Part shown: positions 4,625 through 16,100 of the stretch, one piece after another
Layout of the letters: every line of letters begins with the position of its first letter
How positions within the stretch are numbered: the first letter of the stretch is position 1
Origin: a virus
IMG/VR virus record: IMGVR_UViG_3300020468_000040
Location: 1 to 31,034 of that record
Length of the DNA stretch: 31,034 nucleotides
Direction: 5' to 3' (one strand)
Notes under the pieces: model-generated
Told to the model about the DNA's origin: nothing
The model's database searches: none
What the model saw: only the letters and a program-made list of their open reading frames with translations
Translations under genes and position numbers: made by a program

Positions 4625-4763
4625 AGCAAGTGGTGGTCTTAGTGGAGGGAATAATATTCAATCTCCACCCAAGAAATCTCGTCAAGGAAGAGGAAAACAC
4701 TCAAAATACTCGGCAACGTCTCGTAACTCGGCTCGTAAACGATATAGGGGACAGGGTAAATAA
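4617..4763 (+). CDS. conserved basic 48-aa protein (MIRASGG family)
   Basis: ATG 4617 overlaps the previous gene's stop and is preceded by GGAGG (4609-4613), which decides the start. The product begins MIRASGGLSGGNNIQSPPKK and continues with QGRGKHSKY and SRNSARKRYRGQGK, giving a very high pI with no acidic residue. I recall this protein, with the same start and the same KRYRGQG end, as conserved just upstream of the tail genes in many cyanophages. Its function is unknown; the charge suggests nucleic acid or capsid-interior binding. A terminator follows 4 nt after the stop. Confidence 0.8.
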   Translation: MIRASGGLSGGNNIQSPPKKSRQGRGKHSKYSATSRNSARKRYRGQGK

Positions 4764-4767
4764 TTAT

Positions 4768-4794
4768 AAGGCACTATAATGGGTGCCTTTTTTT
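4768..4794 (+). terminator. rho-independent terminator separating early and late blocks
   Basis: AAGGCAC (4768-4774) pairs perfectly with GTGCCTT (4783-4789) over an 8-nt loop and runs into a T tract (4788-4794). It ends the glycosyltransferase unit just before the first late promoter. Confidence 0.85.
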
Positions 4795-4808
4795 ATGGGC
4801 AATACTCA

Positions 4809-4816
4809 TATAAATA
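4809..4816 (+). promoter_or_regulatory. T4-type late promoter 1 (TATAAATA)
   Basis: An exact TATAAATA core, recognised in T4-type phages by the gp55 sigma factor with the gp45 clamp, lies 18 nt before the gp25 start codon and just after a terminator. It should drive gp25, gp6 and the giant gene. Confidence 0.85.
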
Positions 4817-4834
4817 AAGAAAAACTCTGTTCAT

Positions 4835-5236
4835 ATGGCAATTTCTAGGATATCAAGGACATTTAAAGATATTAGTTTATCTTTTGAACCACATCCTGTG
4901 TCAAATGACCTAAAAATATTAAAAAATGAAGATGCAATTCGTAGATCTGTAAGAAATATAGTTCAAACGATACCCACAGAAAGATTTTTTAATTCTATAT
5001 TAGGTTCTGATGTCTATAAAAGTTTATTTGAATTTGTTGATTTTGGTACAGCATCCAATATCAGAGATCAAATTATAATTGCATTAAATAATTTTGAAGA
5101 AAGAATTGAAAATGTTGAAGTAGAAGTAGATCCTCAACCTGATAACAATACATTTAATGTGACCATTATATACGATATTATTGGCCAAGAGTTTCCAACC
5201 CAAGAATATACCTTCCTCCTAGAGGCAACTAGATAA
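4835..5236 (+). CDS. 25: baseplate wedge subunit gp25
   Basis: This is the gp25/GPW family, a small wedge protein that sits at the inner baseplate and nucleates the sheath-like helical assembly. The length of 133 aa matches T4 gp25 (132 aa). The hallmark region runs from LKILKNEDAIRRSVRNIVQT (26-45) into IPTERFF (46-52), corresponding to the conserved N-P-x-ERFF element. The C-terminus EYTFLLEATR ends the usual beta sheet. The short N-terminal SRTFKDISLSFEPHPV matches marine homologues. It is the first gene after late promoter 1 and is followed 1 base later by gp6, as in other marine T4-type phages; in T4 itself gene 25 lies elsewhere in the tail cluster. No strong ribosome binding site is visible. 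Confidence 0.93.
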   Translation: MAISRISRTFKDISLSFEPHPVSNDLKILKNEDAIRRSVRNIVQTIPTERFFNSILGSDVYKSLFEFVDFGTASNIRDQIIIALNNFEERIENVEVEVDPQPDNNTFNVTIIYDIIGQEFPTQEYTFLLEATR

Positions 5237-5237
5237 C

Positions 5238-7193
5238 ATGCCATTTACTAAATTTACAAATCTTGATTTTGATCAGATAAAAACATCTATTAAAGATTAT
5301 CTTCGTGCAAATAGTGATTTTAAGGATTTTGACTTTGAAGGATCTAATTTTTCAGTACTCATAGACACATTAGCATATAATACTTACATTACGGCATTCA
5401 ATTCCAACATGATTGTTAACGAATCCTTCTTGGAATCGGCAACATTACGTCAAAATGTAGTCTCATTGGCAAGAAATATTGGATATGTACCACGTTCTAA
5501 AACTGCATCCACAGCAGACATATCATTTACCGTAACTTTTCCAGATTTTACGGCAGAAATGCTAAGTCGGGTGCCTAATGCAACATTATCTGCAGGTTTA
5601 ATATGTGTGGGTGATGCTAATAATACATCTTTTGTGTTTTCTACCTCAGAAAATTGGTCATCACCAATAAAAAATGTAAATGATTCATATTCTGCAGAAT
5701 TTTCAAATATTTTAGTCAAACAAGGCACTTTATTAACAAAAGAATTTACAAAAGAAGCATCTTTAGATCAAAAATTTGTATTAGACAATCCTGGAATCGA
5801 TACTTCTACAATAAAAGTGTATATTGATGATACAACTGATCAAGATGACGGTCTTGGTGTCGAATATTTCTTGGTTGACAATATAATAAACGTAGATTCT
5901 TCATCAGAAATATATTTACTTCAAGAAGTACAAGATGAAAAGTATGAATTAATTTTCGGTGATGGAATAATTGGTAAAAAAATAGCTAATGGAGCAAAAA
6001 TAACAGTAAAATATATCACTACGGACGGAAAAGAGGGAAATGGTGTAGGTAAAAATGATAGTTTTTCATTTGCTGGTAAAATATTACAACAAAATCCAGA
6101 AATTATTTCAAATTCAGCATTACTTTCGTTTACCACACCTTCTATTGTAACAAATATTACATCTCAAAATGGTTCTGACATTGAAGATGTCGATTCTATC
6201 AAATATTTTGCTCCAAAAATATATTCTTCTCAATTTAGAGCAGTAACATCCAGAGATTATGAGACAATTGTGAAAAGAATTTACCCAGATACTGAATCTG
6301 TTGCCGTTATTGGTGGTGAAGAGCTTGATCCACCAGAATTTGGAACGGTATCTATTAGTATAAAACCAAAAAATGGAACTTTTGTTTCTGATTTTAATAA
6401 ATCTAGAATTTTATCGCAATTAAAACAGTACTCTATATCAGGAATTAATCAAAAAATAACAGATTTGAAGATATTATATGTAGAAATTGATTCTTCGGTG
6501 TATTATAATAGTACAAAAATATCATCTGAGAATTCCTTAAAATCTTCTGTATTAAATGCCTTAACTTCATATGCAAATTCTTTAGAAGTTAATAAATTTG
6601 GTGGTAGATTTAAATATAGTAAAGTTTTACAAGTAATTGATAAGACAAATATAGCAATATCTTCAAATATAACTAAAGTAAGAATAAGAAGAGATTTAAA
6701 AGTTGCATTTAATCAATTTGCACAGTATGAATTATGTTATGGTAATCAATTTCATGTAAATTCTGAAGGATATAATATAAAATCTAAAGGATTTTATATT
6801 TCTGGACAAACTAAACCAGTTTATATAACTGATGTTCCTGATCAAGGTTTAAAAACTGGAGTTATTTCTTTGGTTCAAGTTTTAGACACTGGAGAAATTA
6901 ATGTTATTGCAAAAGCTGCGGGAACAGTTGATTATATTAAAGGTGAAATTATGTTGGGAACCGTGAATATTACATCAACATTAGATGGATCAGATGTTGT
7001 AGAGATACAGGCAATTCCAGAATCTAATGATGTTGTTGGTCTAAGAGATTTATATTTGAATTTTAGCATCTCAGAAAGTACAATAAATATGGTAAGAGAT
7101 GTTATTAGTTCAGGTGACGAAATAACAGGAACTTCCTTTATTAGAGATTTTTACACATCAAGTTATCTTAACGGAAAATTAATACGAGAGTAG
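5238..7193 (+). CDS. 6: baseplate wedge subunit gp6
   Basis: The 651 aa match the length of T4 gp6 (660 aa), which dimerises to form the continuous ring of wedges in the baseplate. The N-terminal block FTNLDFDQIKTSIKDYLRAN (4-23) is followed by FDFEGSNFSVLIDTLAYNTY and ATLRQNVVSLARNIGYVPRS, the classic gp6 N-terminus of marine T4-type phages. Around residues 312-376 a baseplate-J-like core appears: SQFRAVTSRDYETIVKRIYP and EELDPPEFGTVSISIKP. The last 150 residues are less conserved and end in FIRDFYTSSYLNGKLIRE. It is packed between gp25 and the giant gene with one-base gaps, so all three are one transcriptional and assembly unit. Confidence 0.93.
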   Translation: MPFTKFTNLDFDQIKTSIKDYLRANSDFKDFDFEGSNFSVLIDTLAYNTYITAFNSNMIVNESFLESATLRQNVVSLARNIGYVPRSKTASTADISFTVTFPDFTAEMLSRVPNATLSAGLICVGDANNTSFVFSTSENWSSPIKNVNDSYSAEFSNILVKQGTLLTKEFTKEASLDQKFVLDNPGIDTSTIKVYIDDTTDQDDGLGVEYFLVDNIINVDSSSEIYLLQEVQDEKYELIFGDGIIGKKIANGAKITVKYITTDGKEGNGVGKNDSFSFAGKILQQNPEIISNSALLSFTTPSIVTNITSQNGSDIEDVDSIKYFAPKIYSSQFRAVTSRDYETIVKRIYPDTESVAVIGGEELDPPEFGTVSISIKPKNGTFVSDFNKSRILSQLKQYSISGINQKITDLKILYVEIDSSVYYNSTKISSENSLKSSVLNALTSYANSLEVNKFGGRFKYSKVLQVIDKTNIAISSNITKVRIRRDLKVAFNQFAQYELCYGNQFHVNSEGYNIKSKGFYISGQTKPVYITDVPDQGLKTGVISLVQVLDTGEINVIAKAAGTVDYIKGEIMLGTVNITSTLDGSDVVEIQAIPESNDVVGLRDLYLNFSISESTINMVRDVISSGDEITGTSFIRDFYTSSYLNGKLIRE

Positions 7194-7194
7194 T

Positions 7195-10100
7195 ATGATA
7201 AGAACTGATTTTGAATCTAAAGTTAAAATTCAACAAATTATAGATAATCAACTTCCAAATTTTATTAGGAGTGAAAGTCCTAAAACGGTAGATTTTTTAA
7301 AACAATATTATATTTCACAAGAATATCAAGGTGGGCCTGTTGATATTACAGACAATTTAAATCAATATTTAAGTTTAGATAGTTTAATTCCTGAAGTTAT
7401 TGTTGATAGTACTACTTTATCATATGATATTGATTCAACTGTAGGTGTAGTTACTGTTAGTTCTACAAAAGGATTTCCACAAGAGTATGGATTATTTAAA
7501 ATTAATGATGAGGTAATTACATATACTAATATTTCATCTGATAATTTATCATTTGAAGGATGTAAACGTGGATTTAGTGGGATTACAAGTTATCATCAAG
7601 AATTAAATGATGAAGAATTAGTATTTTCCAGTACAACAGCTTCTGAACACTCTGCTGGTAGTCATATACAAAATTTAAGTTCTTTATTCTTAAAAGAATT
7701 TTATAAAAAATTAAAATTTAATTTAGTTCCAGGATTGGAAGATATAGATTTTACTCCAACTTTAAATGTTGGTGCCTTTCTAAAAGAATCTAGATCTTTT
7801 TATGAATCAAAAGGAACGAATGAATCTTTTAGAATATTATTCAATGTACTTTACAATGAAACTCCTAGAATTGTTAATTTAGAAGATTATTTAATAAAAC
7901 CATCTTCTGCAGAATATTTAAGACGTGAAGTTGTTGTTGCAGAAGTTGTCAATGAAAGATCTCCAAATGAAGATCCTCCAAATCCCAAAAAATTGGTCGG
8001 TCAGACATTATTTAAAACTTCTGATTTAAATACTAATGCTGCTATTTCAGAAATAGAACCATTTAGTAGAATTGGAGTTGCATTAACATCAGTTCAACAA
8101 TATTTTAAAATTTCTCTTTTTGTTGGTTATGATAATAGTGCATCCACTATTCAAGGTGATTTTAAAATTACACCATCAACAAGATCTCTTAATGCTGTTT
8201 CTATAGGTTCATCTGTAATAACAGTAGATTCAACTATAGGATTTGGTCAAACAGGAACTTTAATATCGGGTAGTAATACTAATATTAATTACACAAATAA
8301 AAGTGTAAATCAATTTTTTGGATGCACTGGAATTGATAATGGAATTAATTCTACTGATAATATACGTAATAATGATACTTATTTTGGATATGAGGATGGA
8401 GATACCACTAAAAAAGTAGAATTAAGATTAACTGGTGTTTTATCAGAATTTGAACAAGTATCTGATAATTTGACTGTGGATGAGGGAGAAATAATATCAG
8501 TTAAAAATCTTGGAGATTTGATTAAAAATCCTTCTAGTAATAAAACATATAAAGAAACTTTTGCAAATTCTTGGATTTATAATACAAGTACAAGATATAA
8601 GATTAAAATAGAAGACACTGAGTTTGGTGAGGAAACTCAATCAATCAATTTATTTGATAGTTATGATAGATCTAGTTTAAAGCAAGGAGATACAGTAGAA
8701 ATAGTTGAAAGATCTTCAAATAATATTACCCTATTTAAGGGTGGTGATTCTTTTGCTATTATTATTGAGGATAATAACAGTGGTGTCGGAGATAAACAAG
8801 TTCTTCTTAGTTCTAAATATACACCTGTACTAAACAAGGAATATGATTTAAGGAGAAAAATTAATACTGCGATTAGCAATAGAGAACCATTAGAATATGA
8901 CGATATTACATCAGACATACAAAACGTATATATTGAAAATGAAGAAACATTTTATGTAGCTTCAAATTCATTACCATCTGCAAAAGTTGATGGAAATGGT
9001 AATGAACGTGAATATCAATATTTAAATTCAATTGACACTAAAATTGATAAAGTTTCTATACCATTATCTCATGAAGGATTTGGATTAATTGAAGAAATTT
9101 CTGGAGAACCTAATAAATTTGCTGCAATAAAATTTGAAAATAATGTTCCCTTTCAAGATGGAGATGAAATTTTTTATAAAACTTCAGGAGATCCTTACGG
9201 TGGGTTGGAAAATAATGAAATATACTTTGTAGAAGTTGATTCTAGTGATAAAAAAATAATTAAATTATATACATCTCCAACATTTATCGGTAGTTCTGAT
9301 TATATAAAACTATCGGATGCAAATGCTGTGCATGAATTTATATTAACTTCACAAAGTTTTGAAAAAATAGGAGCACAAAAATTACTTAAAAAGTTTCCAG
9401 TAAATCCAGATATTTCTAAAGGAAATCAAACGAAAACAGTTGTAGGAACAACTGGTATGTTGGTTAATGGTGTTGAAATAAACAATTATAAATCTAATGA
9501 TAAAATATATTATGGCCCTATAGATTCAATAAAATTATTGAATGGTGGTTCTGATTATGATGTTATAAATTTACCAAAAATTGAAGTTGCTGCTGGATTT
9601 GGAACAACTGCATTAATTCAACCTATAATTCAAGGTAATATTAAAAAGGTTTACGTTGATCAACAGAATTTTGATATTAATGAAGTCATATCAATTAATG
9701 TTACTGGTGGTAATGGAAATGCAGTTTTAGAACCGATAATTCAAAAAAGATCTAGAGATGTTTTGTTTAGTGGTTTATCTACTAATAGTTTTGGGGGAGT
9801 AAGTCAGGAATTAAATACCATACAATTTTTATCAGACCATGTTTTTGAAATTGGTCAAGAAGTAATTTATAATTCTGGTGGTAGTAAACCTGTTTCTGTA
9901 GGTATTGGAACATCAACATTGGTTGATGATGCAAGTTATTTTGTTGAGGTAATTGATGAAAAAACTGTTAAATTATATACTTCTTTTGATGATGCAATTT
10001 CTAAAACAAATGTTGTAGGATTAAATACTTTTAATGCTGGAGGTATTCATAAATTTTCAACACTTCCAACTCAAAAATATATTTCTGGTATTGGTGTAAT

Positions 10101-13100
10101 TAATGATGGATTGTTTACAAATAGAAAATTAATTGTTAAATCAACTGGAATATCAACTCAATATGATAAAGTTACATTTAATAATCATGGATTTAATAAT
10201 GGTGAGAAAATTATATATTCTACGACTGGAAATAAGATAAGTGGATTGAACACATCAACTGGAATTACAACCACTACAAATCAATATCAAATTATAAAAA
10301 TTGATGATAATTCATTTAGACTTTCTGATGCTGGAGTTGGAGGAACTATAACATCAAATTATACATCAAAAAATTACATATCTTTAAATTCAGTTGGTTC
10401 AGGTAATCACAATTTTTCTTATCCAGATATTGAAGTTTCTTTAGACTATGTTCCTCTTGGGATTGGAACTGATACTCAAATTAAAAAATCAGTTAAATTA
10501 ACTCCTATTATTAGAGGTAGTATTATTGATTCTTATCTTTATGAATCTGGAACTGGTTATGGATCTTCAATTATAAATTTTGAAAAAAATCCTATTATTT
10601 CTATAAAAAATGGTAAAAATGCTTCATTAAAACCTACAATAGTAAATGGAAAAATAGATGCTGTTTCAGTTTCATTTCAGGGTAGTGAATATTTTTCTAT
10701 TCCTGATTTAAATATAATAGATAATTCTGGTTCAGGAACTGGTGCAGAACTAAGACCTATAATTTCTAATGGAAAACTTACAGATGTTGAAATTATTAAT
10801 GCTGGAATTGGATATTCTTCTTCAGATACTTCAATAAATGTTGTTGCTGCTGGAAAAAATGCTGTTATATCAAATCAGATAAGATCACTAACTCTTGACA
10901 ATAGAAATAAATTTGGTGATAGTATATTATTAAATTCTAATGAAAATAATAATTTACAATATGGTATTTGTGGATATGGTGAAACATTAAGAGATTATTT
11001 TGGTGATAGTATAGATCTTCCTCATTCACCAATTATTGGGTGGGCCTATGATGGAAATCCAATATATGGATCTTTTGGTTATGCAAATCCAGGAATAGCA
11101 CTAACTCCAACACGTATGCGTTCTGGATATACTTTAAACTCTTCTAAAGTTATTGATAGACCATTAGGTTTTGATGATGGTTATTTTGTTGAAGATTATG
11201 AATTTACGAATGCAGGAGATTTAGATAGAAACAATGGTAGATTTACAAAAACATTTAATTTTCCTGATGGAATATATGCATATTTTGCAACCATAAAAAG
11301 TGATTCCGATCAAAATATACCAGAATTTCCTTATTTTATTGGAGATTCTTATAGATCAGTTCCAGTTCTTCAGGATATTGACCAATCATATAATTTTGAA
11401 GGATCTAATCTTATAAGAAATACTTTTCCATATAAAATTTCTGAAAAAAATATTGATAATGACTTTATAGTAGAAACTAATGAGATTTCAAAACAAAAAA
11501 TTGTAATGAAATCAGTTACATCTGGAAGTGTTGATGAATTAGTAATTATTTCATCTGGTGATAATTATAAAGTTAATACTAGTTTATCTTTTGACAATAC
11601 TAATACCGAAGGAACTGGACTAATATCAAGAGTTACCTCATTGAAAGGTAAAGATATTGTTGATATTAATACTACCACAACTACTTTTAATAATACAATA
11701 ATTAATTGGAAAAATTCAAATAGTTTAAATTTTACAGTTTTACCATTCCATACTTTTTCTGATGGAGATGTTATATCAATTTCTGGATTTGCATCTACAT
11801 TATCTCAGTTAAATGGTAATCATACCGTCGGTGTTACTTCTTTTAAAGCATCTGGAATTTCTACGATACTACCATCATCAACTGTTGGGTTTACCACTGA
11901 AATATATGTGTCTTCAATTCCAGAATCAGTTTCAGTAGGAAATAGTATTGGAATCGGAACAGAAACTTTACAAATATTGGACATTTACAAAAATGCTAAT
12001 ATTTTAAGAGTAGAAAGAGGAACTACAGGCCTTGCACATACAGTTCCCTTTACAGTGTCATTTTTACCAGATACTTTTACAATTAATAAATCTGTAGATT
12101 ATTTTGAATCTAGAATAAATGATATAGTTTATTTTAATCCAAAAGAATCTATAGGATTTGGAACTTTATCTGGAATTTCATCATCAGTAACCTTTGATTT
12201 TGGTGTTTCTACAATAACAAGAGATATTCCCACACAAAGAATTTATATTGAAAATCATCCGTTTGTTGATAATCAACAAATAACATTATCAAATGTTACT
12301 TCAAATATTACATATAATGTTGACCCATCAAATAGTGCTAATAGTAACGCTAGTTTACCATCTACGTTATTTGTTTCTAATACAAGTAAAAATACTATTG
12401 GAATAAAAACAGGAGTTGGTATTGGATACTCTAATGTATATTTTGTCAGTGGTGGTGCGGATGTAGATACATATAAATTTACAAGTAATTATGAACAAAT
12501 ACTTGTAGATGTAGAAAAAAATGTTGCAAAAGTTTCTGTTTCAACTTCACATAATTTAAAAATAGGTGATAATATAAGTTTATCTGTAAATCCAAATTTA
12601 TCTGTTGGAATAGGAACAAGTTCTTCAGTTAAAATTCAATTAGATGAAAATACAGGATATTCTTTAGTTAATCATATAGGGTTTAACTCAACTGGAATTA
12701 ACACAACTACAAATCAAATTAATATTTCCTCGCATGGATTTATAACTGGTGATAAAATTTCATATACAACCACGGATACAGCTCCTGAAGGTTTATCAGT
12801 AAATGATTATTTTGTTTATAAAGTTGATAAAGATAATTTTAAATTATGTAATACACGTAATGATGCTATTTCTAATCCACCCATTACTATAAGTATTGCA
12901 AGCACTGGGGGAGAATCGCAAACTATATTTTCAATTAATCCACAAATTGATGTAGTTGATAATAATAATTTGGTTTTTGATTTATCACACTCATCTTTAC
13001 AGGGTTATAAATTTAAACTTTATTATGATAAAGATTTTAATAATGAATTTGTTTCTACATCATCAACAACATTTAATATAATAAGTGTTGGAACACCTGG

Positions 13101-16100
13101 TATTAGTGCGGATGCATCAATTAAAATTAATAATAATAATTTATTACCAGAAAAATTATATTACACGTTTGAAAAATCTGGATTTATTAGTACTGCTGAT
13201 AAAGATGTTCAATATTATTCTGAAATAGAATTTATTGAGAGTTCATATAATAATGATTATAGTATAATTGGCATTGGAAATACTACTTTTGATATTTCAC
13301 TAAAATTATTTCCTGAAAAAATCTCATATAACCAATCTGAATGTGATTCTCTTATCTATTCTACAAGTTCGTTAACAGCAAGTGGTGGAATTGATAAAGT
13401 TGGTATTGATTATGGTGGATCTGGTTATAAAAAATTACCTAATTTTGTTGGAACTTCTTCAACAGAAGGTAAAGGTGGACAAGTTATTGCTAAATCAAAA
13501 TCTATTGGAAATGCAAATCAAATTAGAATTATTAATGAGGGATTTGAATACTCATCTGATAATACATTAAAACCTAATGCATTCATATCACCATTTATTA
13601 CAATTAACAATTCAAACACCATAGGTGTTGTTACTGTTAGTGAACCTGGAAGTGGATATTTATCATCTCCAAATATAAATCTTGTAGATTCGATAACTAG
13701 AGAAAAAATTAATAAAGGAGTTTTTAATACAAATTTAGTTGGTAGTTCCATAAAAAATATTGACATTACAATTAAACCCTTTGGATTATCTGATAATCCA
13801 ATAGATATATTCACCACCAATAATAGTAATGGCGTTGGTATTAAAACTATAATTTCCAATTCAACAGGAATATTCACATGTTCTATAGAAACACCATCTT
13901 TAGGATTTACAGCTGCACCATTTTTAGTAGGTGATGAAGTCTTTATTGAAGGTATTAAAAAATACAGCACAGATGGATCTGGATTTAATTCCGAAGATTA
14001 TGGTTTTAAATTTTTCAAAGTTTCAAGTTTTGATGATACAGGAATAAATTTTAAAGTTACTATCAACTTAGAAGGATTATCAACAAATACTGGTATAGCT
14101 ATCACAAATCAAAATTCATTAGCGTCTATAGTAAATAAAAATAAATATCCAATTTTTACAACATTATTAGAATCATCCAAATTTATTATAGGTGAACAAT
14201 TAATTATAGGTAATGAACAAAAAGATTTATTTATTACAAGTAGTGAAAGTGATTTTATAAAAATAACTGGAAATTATGAATTATCTATTGGTGATATTAT
14301 TACTGGAAAAGAATCTGGTGTAATAGCTACAATCGATAGTATTAGTAATAATAATGGAAGATATATTGTAGATTATTCAGCTAAAAAAGATATAGGATGG
14401 TCTGATAATATTGGAAAATTAAATGATGATACACAAGTAATTCCAAATAATGATTATTATCAAAATTTATCATATTCAATACAAAGTTCTCTTACTTATG
14501 ACAAATTGAGAAATGCAGTAAATAGTTTACTTCATACAAGTGGTCTTAAAAATTTTGCTGATACTGGAATTTCTTCATCTACTACTGTAGGAATTGCAGG
14601 CACTGATTTTAGTATTGTTATCAAAGATTATATTGGTGATAACAGAATAGATTCAATTTATAATTTTGATCTTGCAAATAGTTTAAATGAAAATGATATT
14701 TCTAAATTCATAACATTACAAAATAAAAAATTATCAAATTACAATCTTTCAAAAAGTAATGAAGTTTTTGTTATTGATAATATTAATACACAATTTAATA
14801 ATTTAACTGAAGATACGAATGAATATTTAGATGTTTTTAATAATAATGTAATTAGTTACAAAAATTTATTACTTAGAGTTAGTAATTTACAAAATACTAA
14901 AGTACAATTATCTGATTTGGTATTATTATCTAATAATAATAATCAATATCTTTTAGAAAGAGGTCAACTTGTTTCTGGAATTACGACATCTTATGGTAGT
15001 GAAGATTTATTAGGATCTTTTGATTTAATTGAGAATATATTTACAGGAGAACAATCTGTTAGATTTGTACCTTTAACAGATACATCCAATACTGATTATG
15101 ATATAAAAGTTATTACTAGTGAATTTTTAAGTGGTTCTGGTATTGGAACTTTTCCTGTAGGATTTATTAATTTGAGTGGAATATCAGGTATCGGCACATC
15201 TAATAATGATGGAACACCAGCTATCACTGGTATTATAACTGCAAAATCTGATAAATTCACTTCTTTCCATACAAGAAATGAATTAATCAATAAAACAAAG
15301 AATGAAGTTAATTTTGTTGAAGTTTATGCCACTCATGATGGAACTAATACATATGTTTCTGAATATTTTATTGACAATTCTAATTACAATGGATATTCAT
15401 CTACTGGAATAGGTTCTTTTAAAGCAAATATTAGTGGAAGTGATTTTGTATTAAATTACCACAATGATACAACAGATCAAATAGATATTAAATCGAATGT
15501 AGTTGGATTTGGTACAACATCTGTTGGAACTGCAACATATAGATTTAATAAAGATAATCAACCTGATGGAACGGAAAGAACTGCAATTTATCAATCTAAT
15601 TACTCTAAATCAATTGGTATATCTACAGTATTCACATTAGATAAAAATTTATTTAATGCAGTCAAATCAATTATTGAGGTCAGTATTGGATCTACTAAAG
15701 CACTACATCAAGTATTGACAGTACATAATGGAGATAATGTTTATGTAAACTCATTACCATTTCTTTCTGTTAATGGAACCATACCAAATTCATCTATAGA
15801 AGAATATGATAATATTCTTGGAATAGGTACTTTTGGAGTTAATTTTGCTTCCAATGATTTCTTATTAAAATTCTATCCAGATCCAATTTTTAATTCAGAT
15901 TATATTCAAGTATCAACTTTAAATTTATGTGTTTATAAAAAATTAGATGTTGATAATAAACCGAATGATTTTATATATGGTAAAACTAAAGAATCTATTG
16001 ATAATTATTTTTATAATGCACCTAATGGATCTCGTATTAATAGAACCAGTTTTACTTTAACTTCAAATGATATTCCATTATTTGCAAAAACCTTTGATCC

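Noticed and set aside
13518-13970. Reverse-strand open frame of 150 codons inside the giant gene
   Set aside because: It is antisense to a strongly supported frame; long reverse frames are expected opposite AT-rich beta-module coding sequence, and no promoter or ribosome binding site is evident.
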